A DNA stretch of 64,000 nt from Flavobacteriaceae bacterium (GCA_009886625.1 QXZA01000011.1:1-64000), one strand, 5' to 3'; shown: positions 37,690 to 47,336, numbered from the stretch's first letter. Numbers and translations are program-made. The notes: generated from the letters alone by a model not told the origin.

Positions 37690-38096
37690 TACTTGATTTG
37701 TTTTAAAATTCGTTTTGTTTCATTTACCCATTTTAGTTCATAATGATCATACGATAGGGGGAGATGTTCTGAAATGATTCCTGCCCATTCTAACAAACAG
37801 AGATACCCTGATTCAAAATATTCCTCTACTCCAAAATCTATGGCTTCATTTGGATTTTTTAAACGATAAAAATCAAAATGATAAATAGGCTCCTTTTTCC
37901 CTTGGTAGTTGTTTACTAATGAGAAAGTAGGACTACTGGTTGCTTCTAGTACTCCCATTTTTTTGCATATTTCAGAAATAAGTGTTGTTTTTCCTGCTCC
38001 CATAGCACCGTCAATACGAATAACGGTATGCTTTTTATGGTCTATTATATAATCTACTGCACGTGATATAGTTTCTCGATTAAAGCTAATTTCCAT
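37689..38096 (-). CDS. tsaE: tRNA threonylcarbamoyladenosine synthesis ATPase TsaE
   Basis: ATPase subunit that drives the TsaBD complex in making t6A37 of ANN-decoding tRNAs. The 135-residue protein has Walker A DGAMGAGKTTLI, the switch-like TSPTFSLVN, the HFDFYRL motif and the late LLEWAG, all typical of TsaE. It is 15 bp downstream of porX in the same direction. Confidence 0.94.
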   Translation of the reverse strand: MEISFNRETISRAVDYIIDHKKHTVIRIDGAMGAGKTTLISEICKKMGVLEATSSPTFSLVNNYQGKKEPIYHFDFYRLKNPNEAIDFGVEEYFESGYLCLLEWAGIISEHLPLSYDHYELKWVNETKRILKQIK

Positions 38097-38111
38097 GCAG
38101 TAAAGGTATGA

Positions 38112-39659
38112 CTAACGTGGGTTTAATACAACAAATGGAATGATCATTTCTTCCATAGAAACACCGCCATGTTGAAAGGTGTTTTTAAAGAAATTGACAA
38201 AATGATTGTAGTTGTTTTTATACACAAAATAATAGTCTCCTTTTGCGAAGACAAAGGGACTATTCATCGATACTGAGGGTAATTGAAAGGAATGAGGGTC
38301 TTTGCATTCTAAAACTTCTTTGCTCTCATAACTCAAACTTCTCCCTGTTTTGTATCTCAAGTTTAGACTTGTTTCTCGATCACCCACCACTTGGGAGGGA
38401 TGCCCCACATTTATGGTTCCGTGATCTGTAGTTAGAAGTACCTTAAATCCAAGAGCAGCAGCTTTTTTAAGAACTTCTTTCAACGGACTGTTTTTAAACC
38501 AACTTTGAGTGATCGAACGATAGGCTTTATTGTCTGGTGCTAATTCTTTAATGACTTCCATCTCTGTTTTGGCATGTGAAATCATGTCGACAAAATTATA
38601 AACCACCGTTGTTAAACCTTCATGAGTATGGTTTTGTAAGTTTTTAATCATTTGTTGACTCTGCTGCAGCTGAGTAATTTTATGATAACTTATAGGACGT
38701 GAAAAGTTTAAACGTTTCCAATGCGCCTCTAAAAGCTCTTTTTCATATATATTTTTTCCACCTTCATCACTATCATTTTTCCACCATTGTGGAAATCTCC
38801 GTTCTATTTCTAAAGGGGTTAATCCAGAAAAAAAAGCATTTCGAGCATATTGTGTTGCAGTGGGCAAAATGCTAAAATAGGTTTGTTCTTCTTCCAGGGT
38901 AAAAAGAGTTCTCAATTCGGGGGCAATTGTTTTCCATTGGTCGTATCTGAGATTATCGATTAATACCAAAAGAGTAGGTTGATGCTCTTGTAGTTGTGGG
39001 ACAACATATTTATCAAAGACCGTATGGGAAAGTACAGGTGCGCTTTGACCTTGCATCCAATTAGGGTAATTTTTCGTAATAAACTTTGCAAATTGCGTGT
39101 TGGCTTCTTTCATTTGGGTTTCAAAAATTTCAAAAAGACTGCTGTCTTCCAGACTTTCCAATTCAAGTTCCCAATACATTAGCTTTTTGAAATACGCAAT
39201 CCAATCTTCATAGGTATCCAAATCCATAAGGGACTGCGCTATTTTTCCAAATTCCTGTTGATAGCTCTGTGTTGTTTTTTCTGCAACAAGATTTTTTTGG
39301 TTGAGTAATTTTTTGAGTGAAAGTAAGATTTGGTTTGGGTTTACAGGCTTAATAAGGTAGTCAGAGATTTTGGAACCTATAGCATCTTCCATGATTTGTT
39401 CCTCCTCATTTTTTGTGATCATGACCACAGGGATATTGGGCTTTTTGTTTTTAATTTCAACTAAGGTTTCCAAACCATTTAATCCAGGCATGTTTTCATC
39501 CAAAAGGATCACATCGTAGGAGTGGGCTTCTATCATATCAAGGGCGTCTTGTCCATTGGTGCACCCAGTTGTGGTATAGCCTCGACCCTCAAGGAAAAGA
39601 ATATGAGGCTTGAGCATTTCAATCTCATCATCCACCCATAAAATTTTGATACGTTCCAT
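38112..39659 (-). CDS. porX: PorX response regulator with PglZ phosphatase domain
   Basis: Regulator of the type IX secretion system. The 515-residue protein has an N-terminal CheY-like receiver (DDEIEML acidic pair; phospho-acceptor Asp in DVILLDENMPG; lysine in LIKPVNP), a helical linker, and a C-terminal alkaline-phosphatase-fold PglZ domain with LLVLIDNLRYDQW, the catalytic threonine in PTATQYARNAFF, and the metal-binding TTDHGT. In Porphyromonas and Flavobacterium, PorX works with PorY and sigma P. It is divergent from the HD gene, with only 20 bp between the starts. Confidence 0.94.
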   Translation of the reverse strand: MERIKILWVDDEIEMLKPHILFLEGRGYTTTGCTNGQDALDMIEAHSYDVILLDENMPGLNGLETLVEIKNKKPNIPVVMITKNEEEQIMEDAIGSKISDYLIKPVNPNQILLSLKKLLNQKNLVAEKTTQSYQQEFGKIAQSLMDLDTYEDWIAYFKKLMYWELELESLEDSSLFEIFETQMKEANTQFAKFITKNYPNWMQGQSAPVLSHTVFDKYVVPQLQEHQPTLLVLIDNLRYDQWKTIAPELRTLFTLEEEQTYFSILPTATQYARNAFFSGLTPLEIERRFPQWWKNDSDEGGKNIYEKELLEAHWKRLNFSRPISYHKITQLQQSQQMIKNLQNHTHEGLTTVVYNFVDMISHAKTEMEVIKELAPDNKAYRSITQSWFKNSPLKEVLKKAAALGFKVLLTTDHGTINVGHPSQVVGDRETSLNLRYKTGRSLSYESKEVLECKDPHSFQLPSVSMNSPFVFAKGDYYFVYKNNYNHFVNFFKNTFQHGGVSMEEMIIPFVVLNPR

Positions 39660-39663
39660 TTGT

Positions 39664-39671
39664 TATCTTTG
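39664..39671 (+). promoter_or_regulatory. -7 promoter box of the HD-domain gene
   Basis: TATCTTTG is an exact TAnnTTTG, 8 nt before the TTG at 39680 and 20 nt before the GTG at 39692. It also lies just upstream of the divergent porX start. A possible TTG at 39646 stands only 15 nt away, closer than usual. Confidence 0.5.
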
Positions 39672-39679
39672 TAAAAAAT

Positions 39680-40909
39680 TTGATTCAAACCGTGCGAAAT
39701 AAGAACCCTTTATTTAACGACCCAATTTATGGTTTTATTGCCATTCGATCAGATTTGATTTTACAACTTATAAACCATCCTTATTTTCAACGTCTAAGAC
39801 GAATTTCTCAAATGGGTTTATCAAGTTTGGTTTATCCTGGGGCACATCACACCCGTTTTGAACACGCTATTGGCGCAATGCATATCATGCAAAATGCCAT
39901 TACGGTTCTTAGTGAAAAAGGACTTCAAATAAGTGAGAAAGAAAAGGAGGCAATGCTCGCCGCTATTTTATTACACGATGTGGGACATGGACCTTTTTCT
40001 CATGCCACAGAAAAAGCACTTCTTCCTGGGGTGCACCATGAAGAAATTTCTATTCGTGTCATAGAGCTATTGAATGAACAATTCAAGGGAGCTCTGGATT
40101 TAGCACTACAAATTTTTAGGAATGAATACCACAGGAAATTCATGCATCAATTGGTCTCTGGACAAATTGATGTTGACCGTTTAGATTATTTAAAAAGAGA
40201 CAGTTTTTACACTGGTGTAACTGAGGGAAACATCAACACTGACCGAATTGTAGCAATGATGAACGTTGAAAATGAAGAGCTAGTGTTTGAAAGCAAGGGA
40301 GTTCATTCACTTGAAAAATTTCTCTTGGCGCGACGGTTAATGTATTGGCAAGTTTATCTTCACAAAACGAGTTTGGTAGCAGAATTGATATTGGTCAAGG
40401 TGTTGTTACGTTTCAGGACTCTAGTTGAAAACGGGACAGAAACCCTAACAGAGACTCATCCACTTCATCCTTTTTATGGAATGACTAAAGAGTCAATCCT
40501 CGAAAAAAAAGCGCTAACAGAGTATCTTACAATAGATGATTCTGATATTTTATTCCTTTTAAAAAGTTGGATGAATCATGAAGATATTGTTTTAAGAAAA
40601 CTGTCTAGTCAACTTATAGACAGAAGCTTACCAAAAGTTAAATTACAGTCTATTCCTTTTGAAGCCTCGGATGTATTGAAGAAAAAGCAGCTTGTTGACC
40701 CTGTGGTTTATAATGATGCTGTTTTAGATTATTTCGTTTTTTCAGGCAGTATTTCAAATCAAACTTTTGTTTCTGATCAAGCCCAAATTTTGCTGAAAGA
40801 AAAATCAGGTGCTGTAAAATCTATCGCAAAAGTAATAGATTATTTAGATTTTGAGCAGTTTTCCAAGCCCATTCATAAATATTATTTGTGCTATCCCAAA
40901 AGCAAATAA
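39680..40909 (+). CDS. HD-domain phosphohydrolase
   Basis: A 409-residue protein of the dGTPase-like HD family. Metal ligands are visible in HHTRFEHAIGAMHI, in the HD pair LLHDVGHGPFSHATE (about residues 100-114) and in DVDRLDYLKRDSF further on. Relatives hydrolyse dNTPs or other nucleotides; the substrate is not clear. There is no ATG start: TTG 39680 or GTG 39692 both precede the conserved FNDPIYGF. lpxD follows 27 bp downstream. Confidence 0.88.
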   Translation: MIQTVRNKNPLFNDPIYGFIAIRSDLILQLINHPYFQRLRRISQMGLSSLVYPGAHHTRFEHAIGAMHIMQNAITVLSEKGLQISEKEKEAMLAAILLHDVGHGPFSHATEKALLPGVHHEEISIRVIELLNEQFKGALDLALQIFRNEYHRKFMHQLVSGQIDVDRLDYLKRDSFYTGVTEGNINTDRIVAMMNVENEELVFESKGVHSLEKFLLARRLMYWQVYLHKTSLVAELILVKVLLRFRTLVENGTETLTETHPLHPFYGMTKESILEKKALTEYLTIDDSDILFLLKSWMNHEDIVLRKLSSQLIDRSLPKVKLQSIPFEASDVLKKKQLVDPVVYNDAVLDYFVFSGSISNQTFVSDQAQILLKEKSGAVKSIAKVIDYLDFEQFSKPIHKYYLCYPKSK

Positions 40910-40924
40910 TTCCTTATAAATCCT

Positions 40925-40932
40925 TATTTTTG
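40925..40932 (+). promoter_or_regulatory. -7 promoter box of lpxD, close to start codon
   Basis: TATTTTTG is an exact TAnnTTTG, followed by CCCC and then the ATG at 40937. Only 4 nt separate box and start codon, so the transcript should start at or inside the first codons. Confidence 0.6.
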
Positions 40933-40936
40933 CCCC

Positions 40937-41959
40937 ATGAATTTATCCCTTGAAGAGATAGCTGCAAAGTTCAACGGCTCAATCGAAGGTGAGGCTGGTC
41001 TAAAAGTCAATCAACTTTCTAAAATTGAAACAGCACAATTGGGTTCACTAAGTTTTTTATCCCATAAAAAATACGCATCATTTTTATATACTACAAAGGC
41101 TTCTGCAGTCTTGATTAAGAAGGAGTTTTTTTTAGAGTCAAAGGTTCAAACTGCATTAATTCGAGTAGAGGATCCTTACCTCGCTTTTACCGCTTTACTA
41201 ATGGAGGAAGCCAAGTCACAACAAAAAACCTTCAGCGGAATTGATAAATCTGCAATTATTAGCCCTCAGGCGAAATTGGCACCCGATGTGTATGTAGGTC
41301 CTAACGTCACTTTAGGTGCTTGTACTCTTGAGGCAGGAGTGCAAATTCATTCTAATTGTTTTGTCGGTGACCAAGTCTTTATTGGAAAAAACACTAAGCT
41401 GAATCCAAATGTGACCCTTTTAGACGACACTACAATTGGTGCAAATTGCATTTTTCATAGTGGTGTAGTAATTGGTTCAGATGGATTTGGTTTTGCTCCA
41501 CAAGCATCTGGAGCTTATATGAAAATTCCACAACTTGGAAAGGTGGTGATTGAGGAGAATGTAGAATTAGGAGCTAATGTAACCATTGATAGGGCAACTT
41601 TAGGGGCAACCCACATTGCTACAGGAGTGAAACTTGATAATATGGTACAAGTAGCTCACAATGTTGAAATTGGTGCACATACAGTAATTGCCGCTCAAAC
41701 TGGAATTTCTGGATCAACCAAAATAGGGTCTCATTGTGTAATTGGAGGGCAAGTAGGATTTGCTGGACATATTACCATAGGAGATCGAGTACAAATCCAA
41801 GGCCAAACAGGTGTGACAAAAAGTATTCCTAACGCTGGCGATTATCAAGGAACTCCAGCAATGGAGTATCGTTCCTATTATAAATCATATGCTTTATTTA
41901 AACAATTCCCAAAAATTGAAGCTCGACTTAGAGCACTAGAAAAAAAAATTAAACCATGA
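40937..41959 (+). CDS. lpxD: UDP-3-O-acylglucosamine N-acyltransferase
   Basis: Third acylation step of lipid A synthesis. The 340-residue protein has the uridine-binding N-terminal domain (SLSFLSHKKY), then a left-handed beta-helix of hexapeptide repeats (about residues 105-290), and the catalytic histidine region MVQVAHNVEIG. The GDYQGTPAMEYRSYYKSYALFKQ tail is typical. It overlaps lpxC/fabZ by 4 bp (ATGA). Confidence 0.95.
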   Translation: MNLSLEEIAAKFNGSIEGEAGLKVNQLSKIETAQLGSLSFLSHKKYASFLYTTKASAVLIKKEFFLESKVQTALIRVEDPYLAFTALLMEEAKSQQKTFSGIDKSAIISPQAKLAPDVYVGPNVTLGACTLEAGVQIHSNCFVGDQVFIGKNTKLNPNVTLLDDTTIGANCIFHSGVVIGSDGFGFAPQASGAYMKIPQLGKVVIEENVELGANVTIDRATLGATHIATGVKLDNMVQVAHNVEIGAHTVIAAQTGISGSTKIGSHCVIGGQVGFAGHITIGDRVQIQGQTGVTKSIPNAGDYQGTPAMEYRSYYKSYALFKQFPKIEARLRALEKKIKP

Positions 41960-43359
41960 TAAAACAAACTACACCGCAAAAGACCCTGGCCAAAGAAGTT
42001 CGTTTGAATGGAATCGGCTTGCATTCAGGTAAAGAAATTCAGCTTGATCTTAAACCCGCACCTGAAAATATAGGTTTTGTTTTTCGTAGAATGGATTTAG
42101 ATCCTGTAGAAGAAATACCTGCCCTAACTAATTTTGTAAGCAAAACAGACAGAAGTACAACCCTTGTCAAAGGAGAACAAGAAATTCAAACCACAGAACA
42201 TTTGCTAGCAGCCCTTGTGGGGTGTGCTATCAATAACTGCTATATCGAACTCAATGGATCCGAACTCCCTATCATGGATGGCTCTTCCAAAATGTTTGTT
42301 GAAGCTATTGAAAAAGTAGGAGTAGAGGAGCAAGATGCACTTCAAGAGGTGTTTGTAGTTACCGAGATTATTCATCATATTGATGAGTCCTCAGGGAGTG
42401 AAATTATGTTAATTCCCGCTGAGGAATCTTCTTTTACAGTAATGATTGATTTTGAAACAAAAGTCCTAGGAACTCAAAATGCAACCTTACACAAAATAGA
42501 AGAATTTAAATCTGAAATAGCATCTTCAAGAACCTTCAGTTTCTTGCATGAATTAGAAAAGCTATTGGAGCACGGACTCATTAAGGGAGGTGACCTTAAT
42601 AATGCTATAGTTTACGTAGATAAACCACTTGAGGAGAGTAATATGGATCGCCTCAAAGCGGCGTTTAACAAAGATGAAATCTCAGTAAAATCCAATGGCA
42701 TTCTGGACAATTTAACCTTACACCATCCTAATGAAGCTGCTAGACATAAGCTTTTGGATGTTATTGGAGATTTGGCTTTAGTGGGCATGCCTATCCAAGG
42801 GAGAATGATTGCCACGAAGCCGGGACATAAAATTAATACGGATTTTGCGAAGCATATAGCATCTCTAATACGAACCAATAGAAAATCTAATGCACCTATA
42901 TTTGATTTGAATATTCCTCCAGTAATGGATATTAATCAAATCATGAATATACTTCCTCACAGACCTCCTTTTTTATTGGTAGATAAAATTCTTGAGTTAT
43001 CTGACTCTCATGTGGTTGCACTGAAGAATGTAACGATGAACGAGTCATTCTTCCAAGGACATTTCCCTGGAGCTCCAGTAATGCCAGGAGTTTTACAGAT
43101 AGAAGCCATGGCTCAAGCTGGAGGAGTATTGGTGCTCAATACAGTCCCTGATCCGGAAAATTATTTGACCTTCTTCATGAAAATTGATAATGTAAAATTC
43201 AAGCGTCCTGTATACCCTGGGGATACCTTGATTTTTAAACTAGAATTGATCACTCCGATTAGGCGTGGTATTTGCAATATGAGAGCACATGCCTTTGTCA
43301 ACAACCAATTGGTAAGTGAGGGTGACATGATGGCGCAAATTTCTAGAAGAGAATCATAA
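41956..43359 (+). CDS. Bifunctional LpxC deacetylase / FabZ dehydratase fusion
   Basis: A 467-residue fusion. Residues ~1-310 are LpxC: GIGLHSGK at the start, the zinc histidine in TTEHLLAAL, and HKLLDVIGDLAL with the second zinc ligands. Residues ~325-467 are FabZ: LPHRPPFLLVDKI with the active histidine, GHFPGAPVMPGVLQIEAMAQ with the catalytic glutamate, and FKRPVYPGD. The fused enzyme makes the lipid A precursor and 2-enoyl-ACP. This fusion is known in Bacteroidota. The operon context is lpxD-lpxC/fabZ-lpxA. Confidence 0.95.
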   Translation: MIKQTTPQKTLAKEVRLNGIGLHSGKEIQLDLKPAPENIGFVFRRMDLDPVEEIPALTNFVSKTDRSTTLVKGEQEIQTTEHLLAALVGCAINNCYIELNGSELPIMDGSSKMFVEAIEKVGVEEQDALQEVFVVTEIIHHIDESSGSEIMLIPAEESSFTVMIDFETKVLGTQNATLHKIEEFKSEIASSRTFSFLHELEKLLEHGLIKGGDLNNAIVYVDKPLEESNMDRLKAAFNKDEISVKSNGILDNLTLHHPNEAARHKLLDVIGDLALVGMPIQGRMIATKPGHKINTDFAKHIASLIRTNRKSNAPIFDLNIPPVMDINQIMNILPHRPPFLLVDKILELSDSHVVALKNVTMNESFFQGHFPGAPVMPGVLQIEAMAQAGGVLVLNTVPDPENYLTFFMKIDNVKFKRPVYPGDTLIFKLELITPIRRGICNMRAHAFVNNQLVSEGDMMAQISRRES

Positions 43360-43368
43360 AAAAATAAC

Positions 43369-44145
43369 ATGATACAACCACTTTCCTACATTCATTCTGA
43401 TGCTAAAGTTGCAGACAACGTAATTGTTGAGCCTTTTAGTACCATCCATAAGAATGTTGAAATTGGTGAAGGCTCGTGGATTGGATCCAATGTTACAATT
43501 ATGTCTGGTGCGCGCATCGGAAAGAACTGTAAGGTTTTCCCCGGTGCTGTAATCAGTGGAGTGCCACAAGATTTAAAATTTGATGAGGAAGACTCTTTGG
43601 CTGTAATTGGTGACAATACTACCATCCGTGAATGTGTGACTATAAATAGAGGTACTGCAAGTAAAGGGATTACTAAGATTGGAAAAAATTGCCTTATTAT
43701 GGCTTATTCACATATTGCTCATGATTGTAGCGTGGGCGACTATTGTGTTTTTTCAAACAACAGTACTCTTGCGGGGCATATTGAAATTGGCAATCATGTA
43801 ATTTTGGCAGGTTTAGCTGCAGTGCATCAGTTTTGTACTATTGGTGATTTTGCGTTTATCTCTGGAGGATCACTGGTACGTAAGGACGTTCCTCCCTATG
43901 TTAAAGCAGCGCGAGAGCCCATATCATACATGGGAATTAACTCTATTGGACTGAGAAGAAAAGGATTTGAGGCCGAAAAAATTCAAGAAATTCAATCGAT
44001 TTACAAAATTCTTTTCCAACAAAAAAACAATATTTCACAAGCCATTCGTATAATTGAAGCCGAAATAATGGCTACCCCTGAGCGCGATAAGATTTTACAG
44101 TTCATAAACAATTCCAAGCGTGGGTTAATGAAAGGTTATTTATAG
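43369..44145 (+). CDS. lpxA: Acyl-ACP-UDP-N-acetylglucosamine O-acyltransferase
   Basis: First acylation of lipid A synthesis. The 258 residues form a hexapeptide beta-helix (about residues 1-185), with the catalytic histidine in AYSHIAHDCSVGD and the substrate loop GVPQDLKF, followed by a helical tail (GINSIGLRRKGF). It follows the lpxC/fabZ stop by 9 bp. Confidence 0.96.
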   Translation: MIQPLSYIHSDAKVADNVIVEPFSTIHKNVEIGEGSWIGSNVTIMSGARIGKNCKVFPGAVISGVPQDLKFDEEDSLAVIGDNTTIRECVTINRGTASKGITKIGKNCLIMAYSHIAHDCSVGDYCVFSNNSTLAGHIEIGNHVILAGLAAVHQFCTIGDFAFISGGSLVRKDVPPYVKAAREPISYMGINSIGLRRKGFEAEKIQEIQSIYKILFQQKNNISQAIRIIEAEIMATPERDKILQFINNSKRGLMKGYL

Positions 44146-44163
44146 AAAACTAAATTTAAGACT

Positions 44164-44730
44164 ATGGCATCTACATCAGATATTAGAAAAGGATTATGCA
44201 TTAAATACAATAATGATATTTATAAAATCATTGAATTCTTGCATGTAAAACCTGGGAAAGGCCCAGCTTTTGTTAGAACAAAACTGAAAAGTGTTACTTC
44301 AGGAAAAGTATTGGACAACACCTTTTCTGCAGGACATAAGATTGAAGATATTCGTGTAGAAACACAAAAATATCAATTTCTATATAGTGAAGGAGATCAA
44401 TATAATTTTATGAATACAGATGACTATAATCAAATTGCAGTAGAAAAATCAGTATTGGACGCTCCTGAACTCATGAAAGAAGGAGAGATGGTTTCTATTT
44501 CTATCAATACAGAGGATGGAATGCCCTTGTCTGCAGACATGCCAGCCAGTGTTGTTTTAGAGGTAACCCATACAGAACCAGGAGTGAAAGGGAATACAGC
44601 TACCAATGCGACTAAGCCTGCAACTGTAGAAACTGGTGCTACAATCAATGTCCCCTTATTTATAAATGAAGGGGATAAAATTAAAGTAGAAACAGAGAAG
44701 GGGAGTTACATAGAGAGAGTAAAAGAATAA
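44164..44730 (+). CDS. efp: Elongation factor P
   Basis: Relieves ribosome stalling at polyproline. The 188-residue, three-domain protein has the modification loop VKPGKGPAFV (target Lys at about position 34), the KVLDNTFSAG strand, and a final domain ending KVETEKGSYIERV. No EpmA-type modification gene is visible nearby, so the state of the lysine cannot be told. It sits in the middle of the lpx-to-sucD run. Confidence 0.95.
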   Translation: MASTSDIRKGLCIKYNNDIYKIIEFLHVKPGKGPAFVRTKLKSVTSGKVLDNTFSAGHKIEDIRVETQKYQFLYSEGDQYNFMNTDDYNQIAVEKSVLDAPELMKEGEMVSISINTEDGMPLSADMPASVVLEVTHTEPGVKGNTATNATKPATVETGATINVPLFINEGDKIKVETEKGSYIERVKE

Positions 44731-44765
44731 AAGTAAATACTAAATTGAATTAAATAAAACAAAAC

Positions 44766-45638
44766 ATGAGTGTACTTGTAAACAAGAATTCTAAAATAAT
44801 TGTACAAGGTTTTACGGGAAGTGAAGGAACATTTCACGCTACCCAAATGATTGAGTACGGAACTAATATTATAGGGGGGGTAACACCCGGAAAAGGTGGG
44901 CAAACTCATCTTGACAAACCTGTTTTTAACAGTGTTGCAGAAGCGGTAAAAGAAGCCGCTGCCGATACGACCATCATTTTTGTTCCGCCTGCTTTTGCAG
45001 CAGACGCCATCATGGAGGCTGCTGAAGCAGGAATTAAAGTAATCATTACCATCACTGAAGGAATTCCAGTAAACGATATGACAAAAGCGTATGCTTATGT
45101 AAAAAGTCAAGGAGCAATTTTAATTGGTCCTAACTGTCCTGGAGTCATCACTCCAGAAGAAGCAAAAGTAGGAATCATGCCTGGTTTTGTATTCAAAAAA
45201 GGAAAAGTAGGAATTGTTTCTAAATCGGGAACCTTAACCTATGAAGCTTCTGATCAAGTAGTAGCTCAAGGATTAGGGATATCAACAGCCATTGGAATTG
45301 GTGGGGACCCCATTATTGGAACGACCACTAAAGATGCTGTAGAGCTCTTTATGAATGACCCTGACACAGACTGTGTAGTGATGATCGGAGAAATTGGAGG
45401 CCAATTGGAGGCCGATGCTGCACAATGGATTAAAGCTACGGGAAATAAGAAACCTGTAATTGGCTTTATCGCTGGAGAAACAGCCCCTAAAGGAAGAACA
45501 ATGGGCCATGCAGGAGCCATAGTAGGAGGAAGTGAAGATACTGCTGAAGCCAAAAAACGTATTATGCGCGAATGTGGAATCCATGTTGTAGATTCTCCAG
45601 CTCAAATTGGAGCAAAAGTCGCAGAAGTATTAGCTTAA
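44766..45638 (+). CDS. sucD: Succinyl-CoA synthetase alpha subunit
   Basis: TCA-cycle ligase subunit that binds CoA and carries the phosphohistidine. The 290-residue protein has the CoA loop [35 protein letters not shown], the SGTLTYEA switch, [13 protein letters not shown] and the active-site histidine in MGHAGAIV. sucC is not adjacent here. Confidence 0.96.
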   Translation: MSVLVNKNSKIIVQGFTGSEGTFHATQMIEYGTNIIGGVTPGKGGQTHLDKPVFNSVAEAVKEAAADTTIIFVPPAFAADAIMEAAEAGIKVIITITEGIPVNDMTKAYAYVKSQGAILIGPNCPGVITPEEAKVGIMPGFVFKKGKVGIVSKSGTLTYEASDQVVAQGLGISTAIGIGGDPIIGTTTKDAVELFMNDPDTDCVVMIGEIGGQLEADAAQWIKATGNKKPVIGFIAGETAPKGRTMGHAGAIVGGSEDTAEAKKRIMRECGIHVVDSPAQIGAKVAEVLA

Positions 45639-45639
45639 A

Positions 45640-46389
45640 ATGATGAAATTACTCACAGGAAAAACCGCCATTATTACCGGAGCCAGTAGGGGAATTGGGA
45701 GAGGTATAGCCAAAATATTTGTAGCACAAGGATGTAATGTTGCTTTTACCTACAGTAGCAATAAAGAAGCTGCCGATGCTTTAGAGACTGAACTTGCAAC
45801 TACAGAAGTTAAAATTAAAGGATACCAAAGTAATGCAGCTAATTTTGAGCAAGCTCAAAAATTGGTTGAAGATGTACTTACTGATTTTGGATGTTTAGAT
45901 ATCTTGATCAATAATGCCGGGATTACTAAGGACAATCTTTTAATGCGAATGAGTGAGGAAGATTTTGATCAAGTAATCGAGGTCAACCTTAAGTCCATTT
46001 TTAATATGACTAAAGCGGTACAACGTACCTTTTTAAAACAACGCCATGGGGCACTCATTCACATGAGTTCTGTTGTAGGAGTAAAAGGAAATGCCGGACA
46101 ATCCAATTATGCAGCCTCCAAGGCAGGAATAATTGGATTTTCAAAATCAGTGGCTTTGGAATTAGGTTCACGAAACATCCGTTCCAATGTAATTGCCCCT
46201 GGTTTTATAGAAACTGAAATGACAGCCAAGCTCTCTGAGGAAGTAGTCCAAGGATGGAGAGAAGGAATCCCACTGAAAAGGGGAGGACAAGCTGAAGATG
46301 TAGCCAATGCCTGTGTGTTTTTGGCTTCTGATTTATCCAGTTATATTACTGGACAAGTGCTTCATGTAGATGGAGGAATGTTAACCTAA
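45640..46389 (+). CDS. fabG: 3-oxoacyl-ACP reductase
   Basis: NADPH-dependent reductase of fatty-acid elongation. The 249-residue SDR protein has TGASRGIGRG near the N-terminus, NNAGIT, the catalytic tyrosine in YAASKAG, the serine in HMSSVVGVKG, and the late FLASDLSSYITGQVLHVDGG. Two adjacent ATGs (45640, 45643) are equally possible. It lies 1 bp after sucD. Confidence 0.93.
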   Translation: MMKLLTGKTAIITGASRGIGRGIAKIFVAQGCNVAFTYSSNKEAADALETELATTEVKIKGYQSNAANFEQAQKLVEDVLTDFGCLDILINNAGITKDNLLMRMSEEDFDQVIEVNLKSIFNMTKAVQRTFLKQRHGALIHMSSVVGVKGNAGQSNYAASKAGIIGFSKSVALELGSRNIRSNVIAPGFIETEMTAKLSEEVVQGWREGIPLKRGGQAEDVANACVFLASDLSSYITGQVLHVDGGMLT

Positions 46390-46399
46390 AAAAAAAATT

Positions 46400-47218
46400 A
46401 TGCAAAAATTACCTAAAATTGGATTACCTATTATTTTATTGGTAGTCGTATTACTTATTTTTATTTCTAAATCATCCATTAACATTGGTTATGGAGAAGC
46501 AGGAGTATTATTTAAAACCTTCGGTGGAGGGGTGGTTACCGATGAACCACCATTGGGCGAAGGATTTCACATTATTGCGCCTTGGAACAAGGTGTATATC
46601 TACAACGTGAAGCAACAAGAAGTTTTTGAGAGTAAAATGCAGGTACTGTCCTCCAATGGACTTGAAATATCGCTAGATATCTCTGTGTTGTATCAACCAA
46701 CCATCGAACAATTGGGCTTACTTCACAAAACAAAAGGAGAGAATTACTTAAACATCATTATCATTCCTCAAATTAGAGCAGTAGCAAGAAGTGTGGTGGG
46801 ACGTTATACTCCAGAACAGTTGTATTCTACCAAGCGGGATGCAATCCAAAATGAAATCTACGAGGAAACCAAGAAAGTAGTAGAAGATCAGTATGTACAA
46901 CTCAACGCTGTTTTGGTTCGTGACGTAACACTGCCAATCGCAATTCGAGAGGCCATTGAACGTAAATTGAATCAAGAACAAGAAGCGTTGGAATATGAAT
47001 TTAGAATTGAAAAAGCTACGCAAGAAGCAGAACGTCAGCGTATTGATGCAGAAGGAAAGGCTACCGCTAACCGTATTTTAAGTGCCTCTCTAACAGATAA
47101 GATTCTTCAAGAAAAAGGAATTGAAGCAACAATTAAGTTGTCTGAATCTCCTAACTCTAAAGTGATTGTTATCGGAAGTGGGAAGAATGGATTGCCTATA
47201 ATTTTAGGGAATCAGTAA
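46400..47218 (+). CDS. Prohibitin/SPFH-domain membrane protein
   Basis: A 272-residue protein with an N-terminal membrane anchor (IGLPIILLVVVLLIFI), then an SPFH/band 7 domain (INIGYGEAGVLFKTFGG), and a charged coiled coil (about residues 180-235, EALEYEFRIEKATQEAERQR). Prohibitin-like proteins form large membrane rings that hold or control proteases such as FtsH. The partner here is unknown. It is the last gene of the lpx-fabG run and is followed by a terminator. Confidence 0.9.
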   Translation: MQKLPKIGLPIILLVVVLLIFISKSSINIGYGEAGVLFKTFGGGVVTDEPPLGEGFHIIAPWNKVYIYNVKQQEVFESKMQVLSSNGLEISLDISVLYQPTIEQLGLLHKTKGENYLNIIIIPQIRAVARSVVGRYTPEQLYSTKRDAIQNEIYEETKKVVEDQYVQLNAVLVRDVTLPIAIREAIERKLNQEQEALEYEFRIEKATQEAERQRIDAEGKATANRILSASLTDKILQEKGIEATIKLSESPNSKVIVIGSGKNGLPIILGNQ

Positions 47219-47263
47219 CCCATGATTTTATAAGTATAACATTTTCGTTATTTCAATATATTA

Positions 47264-47296
47264 AAACCAGGCCTTTTCTAAGGTTTGGTTTTTTTT
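47264..47296 (+). terminator. Intrinsic terminator after the prohibitin gene
   Basis: Twelve paired positions (47264-47275 with 47280-47291, two of them G-U) close a TTCT loop. The T-rich run continues to 47296. It lies 46 bp after the prohibitin stop and is the natural end of the lpxD-to-prohibitin transcript. Confidence 0.75.
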
Positions 47297-47336
47297 ATAC
47301 ACTAACTCCTTGTCAAAATTGAAGATAGGGGAGATG

